A DNA stretch of 64,000 bases from Limnohabitans kasalickyi (GCA_965234325.1 OZ248407.1:1054001-1118000); one strand, 5' to 3'; shown: positions 37,589-47,539, counted from the stretch's first letter. Made by a program: numbers and translations. Notes: generated by a model from the sequence alone, not told the origin.

Positions 37589-38689
37589 TTACGCAGCGCG
37601 GCCTATCAGGAAATGGGTGTTAACAGGGCCCAACCCTTTGCACTCGACTTGTCCACAAGGTTCAAACATAAACTTATCCGCCAAAGCGGCTTGTGTGGTC
37701 GGTGATATTTGCACGCGTCCTGGTCTCGAGGTGGACTCCATGCGGCTTGCCAGGTTCACCGTATTGCCCCAAAGATCGTACGAAAATTTGGTGTACCCGA
37801 TGACCCCAGCCACCACAGGGCCTGTATTGAGTCCGATGCGCATGTCCAGTGTCATGCCGTTCTTTTGATTGAACTGTGCCAAATCTTCAAACATACCTAA
37901 GGCCATATCCGCAGCTATTTCTGCATGATCGGCACGGGGTATGGGCAAGCCAGCGGCCGCCATGTAAGCATCACCAATGGTTTTTATCTTTTCCAGTCCT
38001 AAAAGCCTGGCGCGCTTGTCAAATCGTGTAAAGAGATCGTTGAGCATGCTGACTAAGGCGACTGGTGAGAGTCCAGATGCCATGCGCGTGAAGCCAACTA
38101 AATCGCTGAACAAGATTGTGACGTCCGGGTATTCGCTCGAAATAGTTTGCTCATGGTCACGAAGTTGGTCAGCAATCGGCTTTGGCAAGATGTTGAGCAT
38201 CAAGCGTTCCGTTTTCATTTGCTCGATCTGCAACATCTCCTTTTCCGCTTGCAGTTGGTTTAGATAGGATTTTTCAGCATCGCGCAGACGTTTTTTTTCG
38301 TAGCTCGAGAGCACACGCGCCCGAAAGAGCACAGGATTGAAGGTTTTAGGTAGGTAGTCTTCTGCCCCAATTTCGATGCAGCGGACGGTTTTGTCCAGCT
38401 CTTCTGCGCTCGAAATGACAATCACCGGCACATGACGCAAATGCTCACTGTCTTTGATTCGCTCCAGCACGCCCAAACCATCGAGCTCAGGCATCTCCAT
38501 GTCCAGCAGCATGAGATCGACTGTGTGCTTCTCGAGCATGTCTAAAGCAACGAGTCCATCCTCAGCTTCCAAGATCTGTTCGATGCCCAACTTTTGCAGT
38601 TCACGAGCTAATACCTTACGCAGCGTTCGGCTGTCGTCGACCACAAGAACACGCATGGCGGACAGTGAATTTTCAGGAAAATTTATCAT
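37589..38689 (-). CDS. Response regulator with class III adenylate cyclase output domain
   Basis: A 366-residue protein: an N-terminal receiver domain (VVDDSRTLRKV, phospho-acceptor Asp63 in LLDMEMPELDG), a coiled linker (residues about 140-175), and a class III nucleotide cyclase domain. Metal-binding Asp residues lie in LFSDLVGF and IGDAYMAA. The specificity pair is Lys (EKIKTIGD) and Asp (SYDLWGNTVN), which favours ATP, so cAMP is the likely product; the transition-state Arg is in NLASRMES. It is the last gene of the operon and the only diffusible output. The start may be 38689 (17-bp overlap with cheR) or 38656. Confidence 0.88.
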   Translation of the reverse strand: MINFPENSLSAMRVLVVDDSRTLRKVLARELQKLGIEQILEAEDGLVALDMLEKHTVDLMLLDMEMPELDGLGVLERIKDSEHLRHVPVIVISSAEELDKTVRCIEIGAEDYLPKTFNPVLFRARVLSSYEKKRLRDAEKSYLNQLQAEKEMLQIEQMKTERLMLNILPKPIADQLRDHEQTISSEYPDVTILFSDLVGFTRMASGLSPVALVSMLNDLFTRFDKRARLLGLEKIKTIGDAYMAAAGLPIPRADHAEIAADMALGMFEDLAQFNQKNGMTLDMRIGLNTGPVVAGVIGYTKFSYDLWGNTVNLASRMESTSRPGRVQISPTTQAALADKFMFEPCGQVECKGLGPVNTHFLIGRAA

Positions 38690-39518
38690 GTCGAGTGAAA
38701 TACCCACCGCGTGCGGCTTTGTGTTGAATAAAAAGGTCGTGCTCAAAAATAGTCTCAGAAGCGCCAAGTATCAAGCTCGCGCCTGCTGCTGACATGCTTT
38801 GGTGGACACACCGCAAAACCTGCGACTTTTGATTGGCGCGGAAATAAATCAGTACGTTGCGCAGCAGCACCAAGTCAAAACCCGTTTCTGGAACAGGATC
38901 AAGCAGATTGTGGCGTGCGACCCCAATCCAACGCTTCAGTTGTGGTGCGAGCGAGAAGTGGCCATCGGGTTGAATCAGAAAATGTCGCGACTTCTGTTCT
39001 GAACTCAGCCCCTTGTCCAACTCTTGGCCGCTATAGCGTGCAGCTTGGGCTTGCGCTAGCGTCTGCTCGCAGATGTCGGTCGCCCAGATCTGTACCTGCC
39101 AGTCTCGGACCTCAGGAAAATGGTCGTACAACAAAATGGCCAAGCTGCAAGCCTCTTGTCCTGTGGAGGTTCCAGCAGACCATACTTTCAGGACGCGCCG
39201 TGAACGAGCACGTTCTAACACCTCAGGCAGCACCGTATGGCGCAAGGTTTCGAAACAAAAATCGTCCCTGAAAAAACGGGTCTCCTGTGTGGTCATCGCT
39301 TCGAAGCATGCCCAATGCAGTTCACCCACCGGGCTCTGGGAAAGAGACCGAAGTAATGCGCGCCAATCCTCCATGCCTCGGGCACGTGCGATTGGCTGCA
39401 ATCGAGACGCCACGAGGTATTGCTTTTCCAAGCCCAAGGCCAAACCTAAATGTTGTTCAACTTGTTCTAAAAAAGGCCCTGTTTCAGGCCAGACTTGGAC
39501 GGTTTCAGACTTGAACAC
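38673..39518 (-). CDS. cheR: Chemotaxis protein methyltransferase CheR
   Basis: A 281-residue SAM-dependent enzyme that methylates receptor glutamates. The motifs TTQETRFFRDD, WSAGTSTGQEACSLAI (SAM-binding) and RNVLIYF are all present. I chose the GTG at 39518, which overlaps the cheB stop by 14 bases and gives the standard length; in-frame starts further upstream lie deep in cheB. It counteracts CheB on the operon's own receptor. The receptor has no C-terminal NWETF-type tether for CheR. Confidence 0.92.
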   Translation of the reverse strand: MFKSETVQVWPETGPFLEQVEQHLGLALGLEKQYLVASRLQPIARARGMEDWRALLRSLSQSPVGELHWACFEAMTTQETRFFRDDFCFETLRHTVLPEVLERARSRRVLKVWSAGTSTGQEACSLAILLYDHFPEVRDWQVQIWATDICEQTLAQAQAARYSGQELDKGLSSEQKSRHFLIQPDGHFSLAPQLKRWIGVARHNLLDPVPETGFDLVLLRNVLIYFRANQKSQVLRCVHQSMSAAGASLILGASETIFEHDLFIQHKAARGGYFTRHDKFS

Positions 39519-40581
39519 GGCGAACAATACTCGAAGCAATGTCTTGCAAGGGCAGAACTGCATGTGCCAAACCGGCTTGAGCCACCGCCCCCGGCATGCC
39601 CCACACCACGCTGGTGTATTGATCCTGAACCCAGACCTCACCGCCAGCGTCGACGATGGACTGGCTGCCCTGCAAACCATCGTGTCCCATGCCTGTCATG
39701 ACCACGCCTAGGAGCTGTTGTCCATAAACTTTGGCTGCCGAATTAAACAGTAAATCCACAGAGGGCTTGCAGGAGCTCTGTGGCGGCAAATCGACCACCC
39801 GCACATGCACGCCATGGGTTTTGCGCTCAAGAGTCATGTGCCAGCCACCCGGGGCTAAGTAAATATGGCCAGGCTGAACCAGCTGGTCATCGTAAGGCTC
39901 ATGCACAGGCATGCAACCTAATCCGCTGAGTCGATCAGCAAGCAGCTGGGTGAAGCGTGGTGGCATATGTTGAACAACAAAGACCGGAATGCTCAAAGGT
40001 GTTGTCCAAGCTTCTATGAGGCTGACCAAGGCCACAGGTCCGCCTGTAGAAACGCCAATGCACACGGCTTCCAAACTTGCCGAACCAGCAAGCCTCGTTG
40101 TGTGGGTGGCTTGAGACCCGGGTCGTACGCCACGAAGCGTTGGAGTTGATGGCAATGCCTTGACCTTTGCAGCTTGCGCACGCTCACCGAGGGCCAGAAC
40201 TTTGGGAATCAACTCTTGCTGAAGCACTTGAAGGGCTTGATTCAAATCATTCATCTGTGTTGGCTTGCCAACATAGTCACTTGCACCTCGAGTCAGCGCC
40301 TCGATCGTGGTTTGAGCGCCTCGCTGGGTCAACGAACTGAACATCAGCACGGGCAATCGACGATCTCTGCGACGGATTTCGTCCAACGCAGTCAATCCGT
40401 CCATCACAGGCATTTCTACATCTAGGATGACTAGATCGGGTTTGCACCGGTCTAACGCTTGCAATGCCTGATGGCCATCTTCAGCTGTTCCCACGACACG
40501 GATTGAGGCGTGAGCTTCCAGCGTGCTGATGATCAGCTTGCGCATCACCAGGGAGTCATCGACTACAAGCACGTCGATCAT
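39505..40581 (-). CDS. cheB: Protein-glutamate methylesterase/deamidase CheB
   Basis: A 358-residue two-domain response regulator. The receiver domain has VLVVDDSLVMRK and phospho-acceptor Asp54 (LVILDVEMPVMDG). The methylesterase triad is Ser in GVSTGGPVAL, His in VQHMPPRF and Asp in MTGMGHDGLQG. It removes methyl groups from the receptor after phosphorylation by CheA. It lies between a molybdenum enzyme gene (12 bases upstream) and cheR. With no CheY present, CheB and the cyclase protein are the only phosphate acceptors in this cluster. Confidence 0.96.
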   Translation of the reverse strand: MIDVLVVDDSLVMRKLIISTLEAHASIRVVGTAEDGHQALQALDRCKPDLVILDVEMPVMDGLTALDEIRRRDRRLPVLMFSSLTQRGAQTTIEALTRGASDYVGKPTQMNDLNQALQVLQQELIPKVLALGERAQAAKVKALPSTPTLRGVRPGSQATHTTRLAGSASLEAVCIGVSTGGPVALVSLIEAWTTPLSIPVFVVQHMPPRFTQLLADRLSGLGCMPVHEPYDDQLVQPGHIYLAPGGWHMTLERKTHGVHVRVVDLPPQSSCKPSVDLLFNSAAKVYGQQLLGVVMTGMGHDGLQGSQSIVDAGGEVWVQDQYTSVVWGMPGAVAQAGLAHAVLPLQDIASSIVRRVQV

Positions 40582-40593
40582 TTGTGTCCCAAC

Positions 40594-42699
40594 TTAGCTA
40601 GTGATGAAGGGCATGCTTCGCAGACGCTTGCCACTGGCACGAGCCCAGGCATTGGCAATGGCAGGCGCTGCGGCGGGTACACCGGCCTCCCCCACACCGC
40701 TGGGCGGGTGATCGGTGCTGAGCACTTGCACGTCGACTTCGGGGACTTCGGAAAAGCGCAGCATCGAATAGCTATCAAAGTTATCTTCGACGACTGCACC
40801 GTTCTTGATCGTGATGCTGTTACGCATGGCGCTGCTGTATCCCCATAACAGTCCACCTTCAATCTGCGCTTCAATTTGATTGGGTCTTAAAGCAATACCT
40901 GCATCGATCACACAGCTGATTTTGTGAACGCGCGGGTTACCGTCCTCAGAGGACACCTCAGCGGCCACAGCCACATATGACCCGTAGGAATAACAAATCG
41001 CTACGCCCAAATGTCGGCCCGCTGGTTGAGGCTTTCCCCAAGCTACCTTACTGGCCAGCGTCTGCAACACCACCTGCGCACGGGGGTGGTTGCCAAGATG
41101 GCGCAAACGGAATGCGATCGGATCTTGTCCACTGCCTTGGGCCATCTCATCCATCAGAGACTCGATCGCAAAGGCGTTGAGGTTGTAGCTGACCCCGCGC
41201 CAAAAGCCCACGCGGACACCGACATCCTGCATGACCGATTCGAGTCGAAGGTGAGGCACCTCGTATGGAAAATCCTTCAGACCTTCCACCATGAAAGGAT
41301 CGACACCTTTACTCACCCCTTGCGGCCTAAAGCGTTTAAGGATCGAGGGAGACACCAATTTTCCGCTCAACATTTCCAAGCGACCATCAGCCGCTAAACG
41401 GGCTGCAAAGCGGTGCAACGATGGTGGGCGGTAGAAGTCGTGTTGCGTGTCGTCTTCTCGGCTCCATGTCAGCCGAATGGGCTGCTGACTGAGCTTGGCG
41501 ATCATCACAGCCTGTGTGACACAGTCCAGCTCCATCTTGCGACCGAAGCCGCCACCTAGGAAAGTGGTGTGGACATGAATTTGCTCGAAGGGCAGGCCTG
41601 TGATGGCTTTGGCCACAGCGCTCACACCTTGCTGGAATTGGAAAGGCCCCCAGACGTGACAGGCATCGATCTGCAGCACCACGCTGCAGTTCATAGGTTC
41701 CAATGCAGCATGCGCCAGAAGCGGTTGTCGGTACTCCATCCGCACGCTTCCAGTGCTTTGCGAGACCTCGGGTGCCTCCCCTACTTGGTTGATCACGAAC
41801 CCGCTGGTGTTGTCTGCAGCATGCGCCAACACAGCGTCGATTGCGGCGTTATCAACAACGGGTGGTAAATGCGAAGTGTCCCAACTGATTTTGAGCTTTT
41901 CGCGTGCCTGCTGAACAATGTGGAAATCATCGGCCACCACCGCCACACCGTCAGGCAAGTTGAAGATGCCCCTGACACCCGCGATAGCGCGCGCCGCCGT
42001 GTCGTCCACTTTGACGGGTTTGCCCCCGATCACGGGGCACATGCTGACGCCCGCGCTGAGCATGCCAGGTTGGCGCACATCGATACCAAACACTGGTTTG
42101 CCCAGCACTTTGTCCCGTGTATCCAGACGGCGCAAACGCTTTCCTATGAATCGGTATTGGTCTGACGACTTGGGGATGGCGGGCTGAGCTAAATTTTGTT
42201 GCGCAGCTAGGTTGGCAAACTCGCCATAGGTTGCCTGGCGCAGGCCAGACTTGATCACACCATGGGCAGCTACACATTCGGAGATGGGTACATCCCACTT
42301 CGCTGCAGCGGCCTGCAGCAACAAAGCCCGCGCCGTTGCACCAACTTGACGAAGTTTGCCCCACGCCTCACGGACGGAAGTGGAACTGCCTGTCACCTGT
42401 ATGCCTCCGAGCAATGCGTTGCCATAGAGGGCCGCATTACTGGGGGCCATTTCGACACGGATGAGATCAAATGGGTGATCCAACTCCTCCGCAATCAGCA
42501 TGGCTAAGGTGGTGTGGACATCCTGTCCCATCTCCGATCGTGCCGAAAAAATGGTCAAGTGATTGTCTTTGGACAGTCGCAACCATGGGCTCGTGAGTTC
42601 GGCACTTGCGGCCCACACGGTTTGTGATGTGCCTGACAGGCCTAACCAAAGACCAGAAATGGCTGCAGTGCTGGTTTGCAAAAATTGACGTCGTTGCAT
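40594..42699 (-). CDS. Periplasmic molybdenum hydroxylase, large (molybdopterin) subunit, isoquinoline-1-oxidoreductase-like
   Basis: A 701-residue member of the xanthine dehydrogenase/aldehyde oxidase family. It begins with a twin-arginine signal (MQRRQFLQTSTAAISG), so the folded enzyme is exported. The catalytic Glu is at about residue 671 in SGVGEAGVPAAAP, and cofactor blocks such as GGGFGRKME and EPMNCSV are present. Such enzymes hydroxylate aldehydes or N-heterocycles and pass electrons to the 2Fe-2S subunit and then to cytochrome c. Both partner genes are in the same operon. The substrate is unknown; embedding among che genes is unusual. Confidence 0.88.
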   Translation of the reverse strand: MQRRQFLQTSTAAISGLWLGLSGTSQTVWAASAELTSPWLRLSKDNHLTIFSARSEMGQDVHTTLAMLIAEELDHPFDLIRVEMAPSNAALYGNALLGGIQVTGSSTSVREAWGKLRQVGATARALLLQAAAAKWDVPISECVAAHGVIKSGLRQATYGEFANLAAQQNLAQPAIPKSSDQYRFIGKRLRRLDTRDKVLGKPVFGIDVRQPGMLSAGVSMCPVIGGKPVKVDDTAARAIAGVRGIFNLPDGVAVVADDFHIVQQAREKLKISWDTSHLPPVVDNAAIDAVLAHAADNTSGFVINQVGEAPEVSQSTGSVRMEYRQPLLAHAALEPMNCSVVLQIDACHVWGPFQFQQGVSAVAKAITGLPFEQIHVHTTFLGGGFGRKMELDCVTQAVMIAKLSQQPIRLTWSREDDTQHDFYRPPSLHRFAARLAADGRLEMLSGKLVSPSILKRFRPQGVSKGVDPFMVEGLKDFPYEVPHLRLESVMQDVGVRVGFWRGVSYNLNAFAIESLMDEMAQGSGQDPIAFRLRHLGNHPRAQVVLQTLASKVAWGKPQPAGRHLGVAICYSYGSYVAVAAEVSSEDGNPRVHKISCVIDAGIALRPNQIEAQIEGGLLWGYSSAMRNSITIKNGAVVEDNFDSYSMLRFSEVPEVDVQVLSTDHPPSGVGEAGVPAAAPAIANAWARASGKRLRSMPFITS

Positions 42700-42711
42700 T
42701 TGATTTCCTAC

Positions 42712-43164
42712 TTAAGCCAGTTTTTGCGCGGCCAAATGAATAGCTTTGCGTATGCGCGAGTAGGTCCCACAACGACACACATTTTTTTTCATCGCGTCGT
42801 TGATGTCGTCGTTGCTGGGCTTGATGTTGTCTTTGAGCAAGGCTGCTGCAGCCATCTGCATGCCGGACTGGCAGTAACCGCACTGTGGCACGTCTAGCTC
42901 GATCCATGCAGCCTGGATAGCTTGTCCAATTCGAGGCGGGAGGCCTTCAAGCGTGCTGATCTTTTGGGCTTGAACGTCGTCAGCACTGACCGAGCATGAA
43001 CGTGTCAGCGTCCCATCAACATGCACCGAGCATGCTCCGCAAAGACCCTGACCACATCCGTATTTCACACTGGTGAGCTGCAGGTGATCGCGTAAGACCC
43101 ACAGCAAGGGGGTTTGTGGGTCGCCTTGAAAGTCTCTTGGCATTTGGTTGACCTGGAGTTTCAT
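42712..43164 (-). CDS. 2Fe-2S subunit of the periplasmic molybdenum hydroxylase
   Basis: A 150-residue electron-transfer subunit with two 2Fe-2S clusters: a plant-type ferredoxin cluster (Cys37, Cys42, Cys45, Cys57 in KYGCGQGLCGACS and SCS) and an alpha-helical cluster (PQCGYCQSG and VCRCGTY). It passes electrons from molybdopterin to a cytochrome or other carrier. It has no signal peptide and would be exported with the twin-arginine large subunit. It overlaps cheW by 4 bases and lies 12 bases upstream of the large subunit gene. Confidence 0.92.
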   Translation of the reverse strand: MKLQVNQMPRDFQGDPQTPLLWVLRDHLQLTSVKYGCGQGLCGACSVHVDGTLTRSCSVSADDVQAQKISTLEGLPPRIGQAIQAAWIELDVPQCGYCQSGMQMAAAALLKDNIKPSNDDINDAMKKNVCRCGTYSRIRKAIHLAAQKLA

Positions 43165-43637
43165 CGTGTGTCCTCAAGCGTGGAATTGAAGAAGCGGGCA
43201 TCCGCCTGCAAAGGAATTTCATTGAGCGCTAGAACGTGCAGCAAAGCACTTGGCAATGGCACAGTGCCACAAACTATTCGGCCTAACGCCCCTTTAAGGG
43301 ATACAGGGGCGGGACCAAGATCTACCTGCGGTACGGTATGGATATCACACACGTCATCAACCTTTAACCCCAACAGCCCCTGAGACGTCTGAGCAAAAAC
43401 CCACAAGTCTGATTCTTTGTGAACGGGTTGCTCAAAGACGGTCACCTCTGATTTCAGGCAACTCGCCATATCAATCCCCACGGCTAAAGCACCACGCAAG
43501 TTGATGAGTCCAAGCACGTGATCAGCCGATTGAGGCAGACGGGTCAGCTCGGCGGAGCGTGAAACTTCAATAACTTGTTCAGCCGGCACACCGAGCAAAA
43601 GACCCGACACACGAAAGCTCATGTAGGTGTTCAGCAT
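43161..43637 (-). CDS. cheW: Chemotaxis adaptor CheW
   Basis: A 158-residue SH3-like adaptor linking receptors to CheA. It shows the CheW pattern (FRVSGLLLGVPAEQVIEVSR, then VLGLINLRGALAVGIDM with the RG turn, then KVDDVCDI). I chose the ATG at 43637, 4 bases after the cheA stop; the reading from 43757 adds Cys/Trp-rich residues antisense-like to cheA. Its stop overlaps the ATG of the 2Fe-2S subunit, physically coupling the signalling and redox genes. Confidence 0.9.
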   Translation of the reverse strand: MLNTYMSFRVSGLLLGVPAEQVIEVSRSAELTRLPQSADHVLGLINLRGALAVGIDMASCLKSEVTVFEQPVHKESDLWVFAQTSQGLLGLKVDDVCDIHTVPQVDLGPAPVSLKGALGRIVCGTVPLPSALLHVLALNEIPLQADARFFNSTLEDTR

Positions 43638-43641
43638 GGCA

Positions 43642-45882
43642 TCACGCCTCCACGTTTTCAAAACGCATGCTTGGCACAGAGTTGCCCTGCAACAGTTGGG
43701 GGAGGTGTAGCACGTTGACCACTTCACCTTGGTGCAAGACCATGCCTTGGAGGCCAAATTGCAAGATTTCAGCTTGGTCTAACTGGCGCGCCAGATCCGC
43801 GATGCCCACGATGTGCTGCACCACCAAGCCAACCAAGGCCTGACCATGCCAGCACATGACGATGTTCAAGTGATGGTCGTAGACCAACTTGGATGGATGT
43901 GTTTCGGGCATGAGCAAGGCCTCAAGGTTCAGCAAGCGAACCACATAGCCTTGATAAGAAAGAACGGCATGGCCAGCCTGTTCCGTCACAGCTTTGGCAT
44001 CCACCTTGTCGAGCCGCCAGACAAATGTCATGGGAATGGCCGACAGACCAAACGTGGGGATATGCACCAGCAGCATAGGTAGCGTGTCACGTACCTCCTG
44101 CGCCACAGATTTTGCTTGGTGGACGCTCATCTCTAGCCGCGCGTTGCTGCTCGAGCGCCGCGCCAATTGCCCCACATCAAGAATCAGTGCAACACGGCCA
44201 TCGCCCTGAATGGTTGCGCCCGTGAACAAACTTCCTTGTTGTAGGGCAGCTGGCAGAGGCTTAATGACGATCTCTTGCAGATTCAAAATCTCGTCCACCA
44301 ACAGGCCCAAACGCAGGTCAGCCACCTCGATCACCACAATGTTCCAGGGTTCACCGTCTTGGCGCGCACGCTCTGGTAGCTCAACCCACTGGCGGAGTTC
44401 ATACAGGGGTATCAGCTGTTGGCGGCGACGAAGCACCCGTGTGCCATAGAAATCTTCGATCGTGTCTGTGCCCACGCCTGACTTGTGGCGCAGTAATTCA
44501 CGCACAGGCGCTTGAGGCAGGGCGTAATGTTCATCGCCAGCCTTAACCAGCAGAGCTGGGATGATGGCCAGTGTGAGCGGCACGGTCAGGGTACAACGCG
44601 TCCCATGACCCCAGACACTGCGCAATCGGATATGCCCGCCCACGGCTGATAGGTTGGTGCGCACCACATCCATGCCCACACCTCGACCGGAAATTTCTGT
44701 GACTTCGTCTCGCGTGGAAAAACCTGGCAAGAAGATAAATTCAGACAGCTGCTCGTCGCTCAATGCGGGCAAGGCTTCGGGACTCAACAGCCCACGCGTC
44801 ACTGCGCGCTGGGCAATCGCGCTCATATTCAGGCCTCGACCATCATCTTCGAGAACCACGACCACGGTGCCGTTTTCATAGCGCGCATCGATCGTCACCT
44901 GTCCCTGTCTAGGCTTGCCAACGGCCAGCCGCTCTTGGGGACTTTCGATGCCGTGGTCAATGCAATTGCGTAACAAGTGCATTACCGGATCCTTGATGGC
45001 ATCGAGCATGGCACGGTCGAGTTCGGTGTCTTGTCCACGGCAAACCACCTCGACTTCTTTGCCGCAAGTCAGCGCAACATCACGGGCCAGTCTGGGAATG
45101 CGGCTCCAGAGCTGCCCAATCGTTTGCATGCGGGTTTTGAGAACGCGCTCCTGCAACGTCAGCGTCAGACGGTCGATCGTTGCGACGATCGAGGCCAAGA
45201 CTCGGTCATTGTGTTGCTGCGCATAAGGCAGCAGTCGGTTGCGCGCGAGCACGAGCTCGCTCACGTTGTTCACCATATCGTCGAGCAGTTCGACGGATAC
45301 TTTCACAGGCGCTAATGCATCACTGCTGCGGCCCTCAGACAACGGCTCGACGGGTATCGGTGCCTCCGCCAAGGTAGATTGGGGTGGACTTGCTTCCACG
45401 TCGGGCGCGACAGCCAATGCCAGCAGCGGCGTCAGTACCTCAGCCGCATGCGCCTCAAAACTCGGCACTGTGATCGGTGTCTGATCCGCATGATCGTCCT
45501 CGTGAGAGAGGGTGCGCAGTCGTTCAATCAGTGACGTGTCCTCACCCGGTAGTTCCTCTTTGTGCGCTTCGAGCGCACGGATGAGCAACCGTAAACCGTC
45601 GAGAAACGCCAGCAGGGCATCTGTCCGAGCCGGCGTGATATTTATTCTTCCATCACGCAAATGTCCCAGCAAGGTCTCAGCCGCATGACTCAGGCGTTCG
45701 ATGCGCTTAAGACCAAAAAATCCGCTGCTGCCCTTGATGGTGTGGATGGCTCTGAACACATTCGCCAAAGTCGCCTTGTCATTGGGAAACTTTTCAAGCT
45801 GCAACACACCTTGGTCCAGCTTGTCCATGGCCTCCCATGCTTCTGCAATGAAATCTGCCAGCAGTTCATCATGGGCATCCAT
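43642..45882 (-). CDS. cheA: Chemotaxis histidine kinase CheA with an extra C-terminal CheW domain
   Basis: A 746-residue kinase. The HPt domain has the phospho-acceptor His47 in AIHTIKGSSGFFG. A dimerisation domain (SVELLDDMVNNVSELVL) and a kinase domain follow, with N-box HLLRNCIDHGIE and G-boxes LEDDGRGL and GRGVGMDVV. Two CheW-like modules come next: one after ALPQAPVRELL and a second, degenerate one from about residue 590 to the end. No clear CheY-binding P2 domain is present, in keeping with the lack of a CheY gene. The 22-base gap to the receptor gene supports one operon. Confidence 0.92.
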   Translation of the reverse strand: MDAHDELLADFIAEAWEAMDKLDQGVLQLEKFPNDKATLANVFRAIHTIKGSSGFFGLKRIERLSHAAETLLGHLRDGRINITPARTDALLAFLDGLRLLIRALEAHKEELPGEDTSLIERLRTLSHEDDHADQTPITVPSFEAHAAEVLTPLLALAVAPDVEASPPQSTLAEAPIPVEPLSEGRSSDALAPVKVSVELLDDMVNNVSELVLARNRLLPYAQQHNDRVLASIVATIDRLTLTLQERVLKTRMQTIGQLWSRIPRLARDVALTCGKEVEVVCRGQDTELDRAMLDAIKDPVMHLLRNCIDHGIESPQERLAVGKPRQGQVTIDARYENGTVVVVLEDDGRGLNMSAIAQRAVTRGLLSPEALPALSDEQLSEFIFLPGFSTRDEVTEISGRGVGMDVVRTNLSAVGGHIRLRSVWGHGTRCTLTVPLTLAIIPALLVKAGDEHYALPQAPVRELLRHKSGVGTDTIEDFYGTRVLRRRQQLIPLYELRQWVELPERARQDGEPWNIVVIEVADLRLGLLVDEILNLQEIVIKPLPAALQQGSLFTGATIQGDGRVALILDVGQLARRSSSNARLEMSVHQAKSVAQEVRDTLPMLLVHIPTFGLSAIPMTFVWRLDKVDAKAVTEQAGHAVLSYQGYVVRLLNLEALLMPETHPSKLVYDHHLNIVMCWHGQALVGLVVQHIVGIADLARQLDQAEILQFGLQGMVLHQGEVVNVLHLPQLLQGNSVPSMRFENVEA

Positions 45883-45904
45883 GGTGTGTTCCGTCAGTGC
45901 TGCT

Positions 45905-47539
45905 TCACACTTTGAACGAGCGGGTGAGCTGATTCAAGCTTTCAGCGAGCTTGGACAATTCACTGGCGGTGATGGCCACTTGCTTGGCAGCCACACTGTT
46001 TTCCTCTGACAAAGAGGCGAAGTTTTCGACCGCCTTTGCGACCTCTTTGCTGGTGGTCGAATTGACCGCAATCGCTGAACTGATGTCAGCCACGAGGTGC
46101 ACCGTGTTCTCGCTGGCACTGCGGATTTCTTGCACAGCCGAATTGGCTCTCTCCGCCAAGGCTTCGCTGTGTGCCATGTCTTGCAGGTTTTTATTCATGG
46201 CCCCTACAACCTGCTGCACATTGACTTGGATGGACTGAATCTTGCCCGCAATGTCTTCCGTCGATTGCTTCGTCCGTTCAGCCAATTTACGGACTTCATC
46301 AGCCACCACCGCGAAACCGCGCCCCGACTCACCCGCGCGTGCGGCTTCGATCGCTGCATTCAGAGCCAGAATATTGGTCTGCTCAGCGATATCCTTAATC
46401 TCACCAACGATCGATCGGATTTCGCCAGATTGCTGACCCAAATTTTGCGTCGTGCTCACCGACTGGTGGAAGTTGATCGAAAAGTCGGCCAAGTTGCGGG
46501 TCAGTTCGGTGATGCTCTCTGCCCCGCGAATTGCAATGTCACCCGCCTGCGAAACTTTGTGAGACACAATGTTGGCGCTCTCAGCCACATTGGAAATATT
46601 GATGGTCATTTCTTCTGCTGAGGCCGCCATGCGTGTGGCGTTGTCACTTCCATCGTTAGCACCACTTGCTACCTGATGCGAGGCACTCGCCAATGACTCC
46701 GCATACAAAAGCAAGCTGCGCGCAGCCTCATGCAATTTATGAATCGATTCCCCCTGACTGCTGCGCATTGCTTCCAGGTCGGCGATCAGACTGTTTGGAT
46801 ACTGTGCACGAATCGATTGGGAAAAGTCGCCTTGTGCCATCAAGCGAACAGCGCTGGCCGCACGTCGTGGCTCGCCGCCGAGCGTGCGAATGATGTCGTG
46901 AAAATTCAAAAATCCCAATCCGCCTAACAATAAAACAGCGAAGCCCGTTGTCCCCAGCTGAATCCACATGTTGTTGACTGCAGATTCTTTGCCTTCCTCT
47001 TGGAACTTTGCGGCCAACTTAGTGGCGTACGAAACATGTTTTTTGATCGCTTGATCAGCTTCTGCATAAACAAGGGCAACGTCGGTCGCGATTAGATTTT
47101 TGGCTTTGTCAATTTCACCGGACTTCAGCATTTCCACAGTTTGTGCCACGCTCTGCATGTAGCGCAGAGTTTGTGCTTTATCTAGGTCACTGAGACGTTT
47201 GTCTTCCTCATCTGCTAAGTATTCGTTAGCGAATTTGTCTTCCAAAATCTCAATCCCACTTTGCAACTCATCAAGTTTGTCGAGGACTGACTTATCGTCT
47301 TTGTGGACAAGTACCGCCAAGTTCACCGTCGCGGCGTGCTTAGCCAAGGTGTAACGGATGCGTTCGAGCAATTCGATGCTTGGCACACTTGTCAAAATAA
47401 AGTAGTCCAGTCGACTTTTGGAGTCTTCGGATTGGCGAAAACCTTGATATGCAATGACAACGGCCATCAAGATGGGCACGATGAACATAGAGACCACCAA
47501 TCGCATGGTCAGTGAAATAGATTTATTCATAGGACTCAT
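45905..47539 (-). CDS. Methyl-accepting chemotaxis protein with four-helix-bundle sensor
   Basis: A 544-residue transmembrane receptor. TM1 is near residues 12-30, a periplasmic helical sensor (4HB type) runs to about residue 190, TM2 is WIQLGTTGFAVLLLGGLGFL, then a HAMP domain (LGGEPRRAASAVRLMAQGDF) and a cytoplasmic signalling hairpin with the tip IAEQTNILALNAAIEAARAGE. There is no C-terminal CheR/CheB tether. Its ATG overlaps the cytochrome c stop (ATGA), so receptor synthesis is coupled to that redox protein. It may sense the periplasmic redox state or a product of the molybdenum enzyme. Confidence 0.93.
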   Translation of the reverse strand: MSPMNKSISLTMRLVVSMFIVPILMAVVIAYQGFRQSEDSKSRLDYFILTSVPSIELLERIRYTLAKHAATVNLAVLVHKDDKSVLDKLDELQSGIEILEDKFANEYLADEEDKRLSDLDKAQTLRYMQSVAQTVEMLKSGEIDKAKNLIATDVALVYAEADQAIKKHVSYATKLAAKFQEEGKESAVNNMWIQLGTTGFAVLLLGGLGFLNFHDIIRTLGGEPRRAASAVRLMAQGDFSQSIRAQYPNSLIADLEAMRSSQGESIHKLHEAARSLLLYAESLASASHQVASGANDGSDNATRMAASAEEMTINISNVAESANIVSHKVSQAGDIAIRGAESITELTRNLADFSINFHQSVSTTQNLGQQSGEIRSIVGEIKDIAEQTNILALNAAIEAARAGESGRGFAVVADEVRKLAERTKQSTEDIAGKIQSIQVNVQQVVGAMNKNLQDMAHSEALAERANSAVQEIRSASENTVHLVADISSAIAVNSTTSKEVAKAVENFASLSEENSVAAKQVAITASELSKLAESLNQLTRSFKV

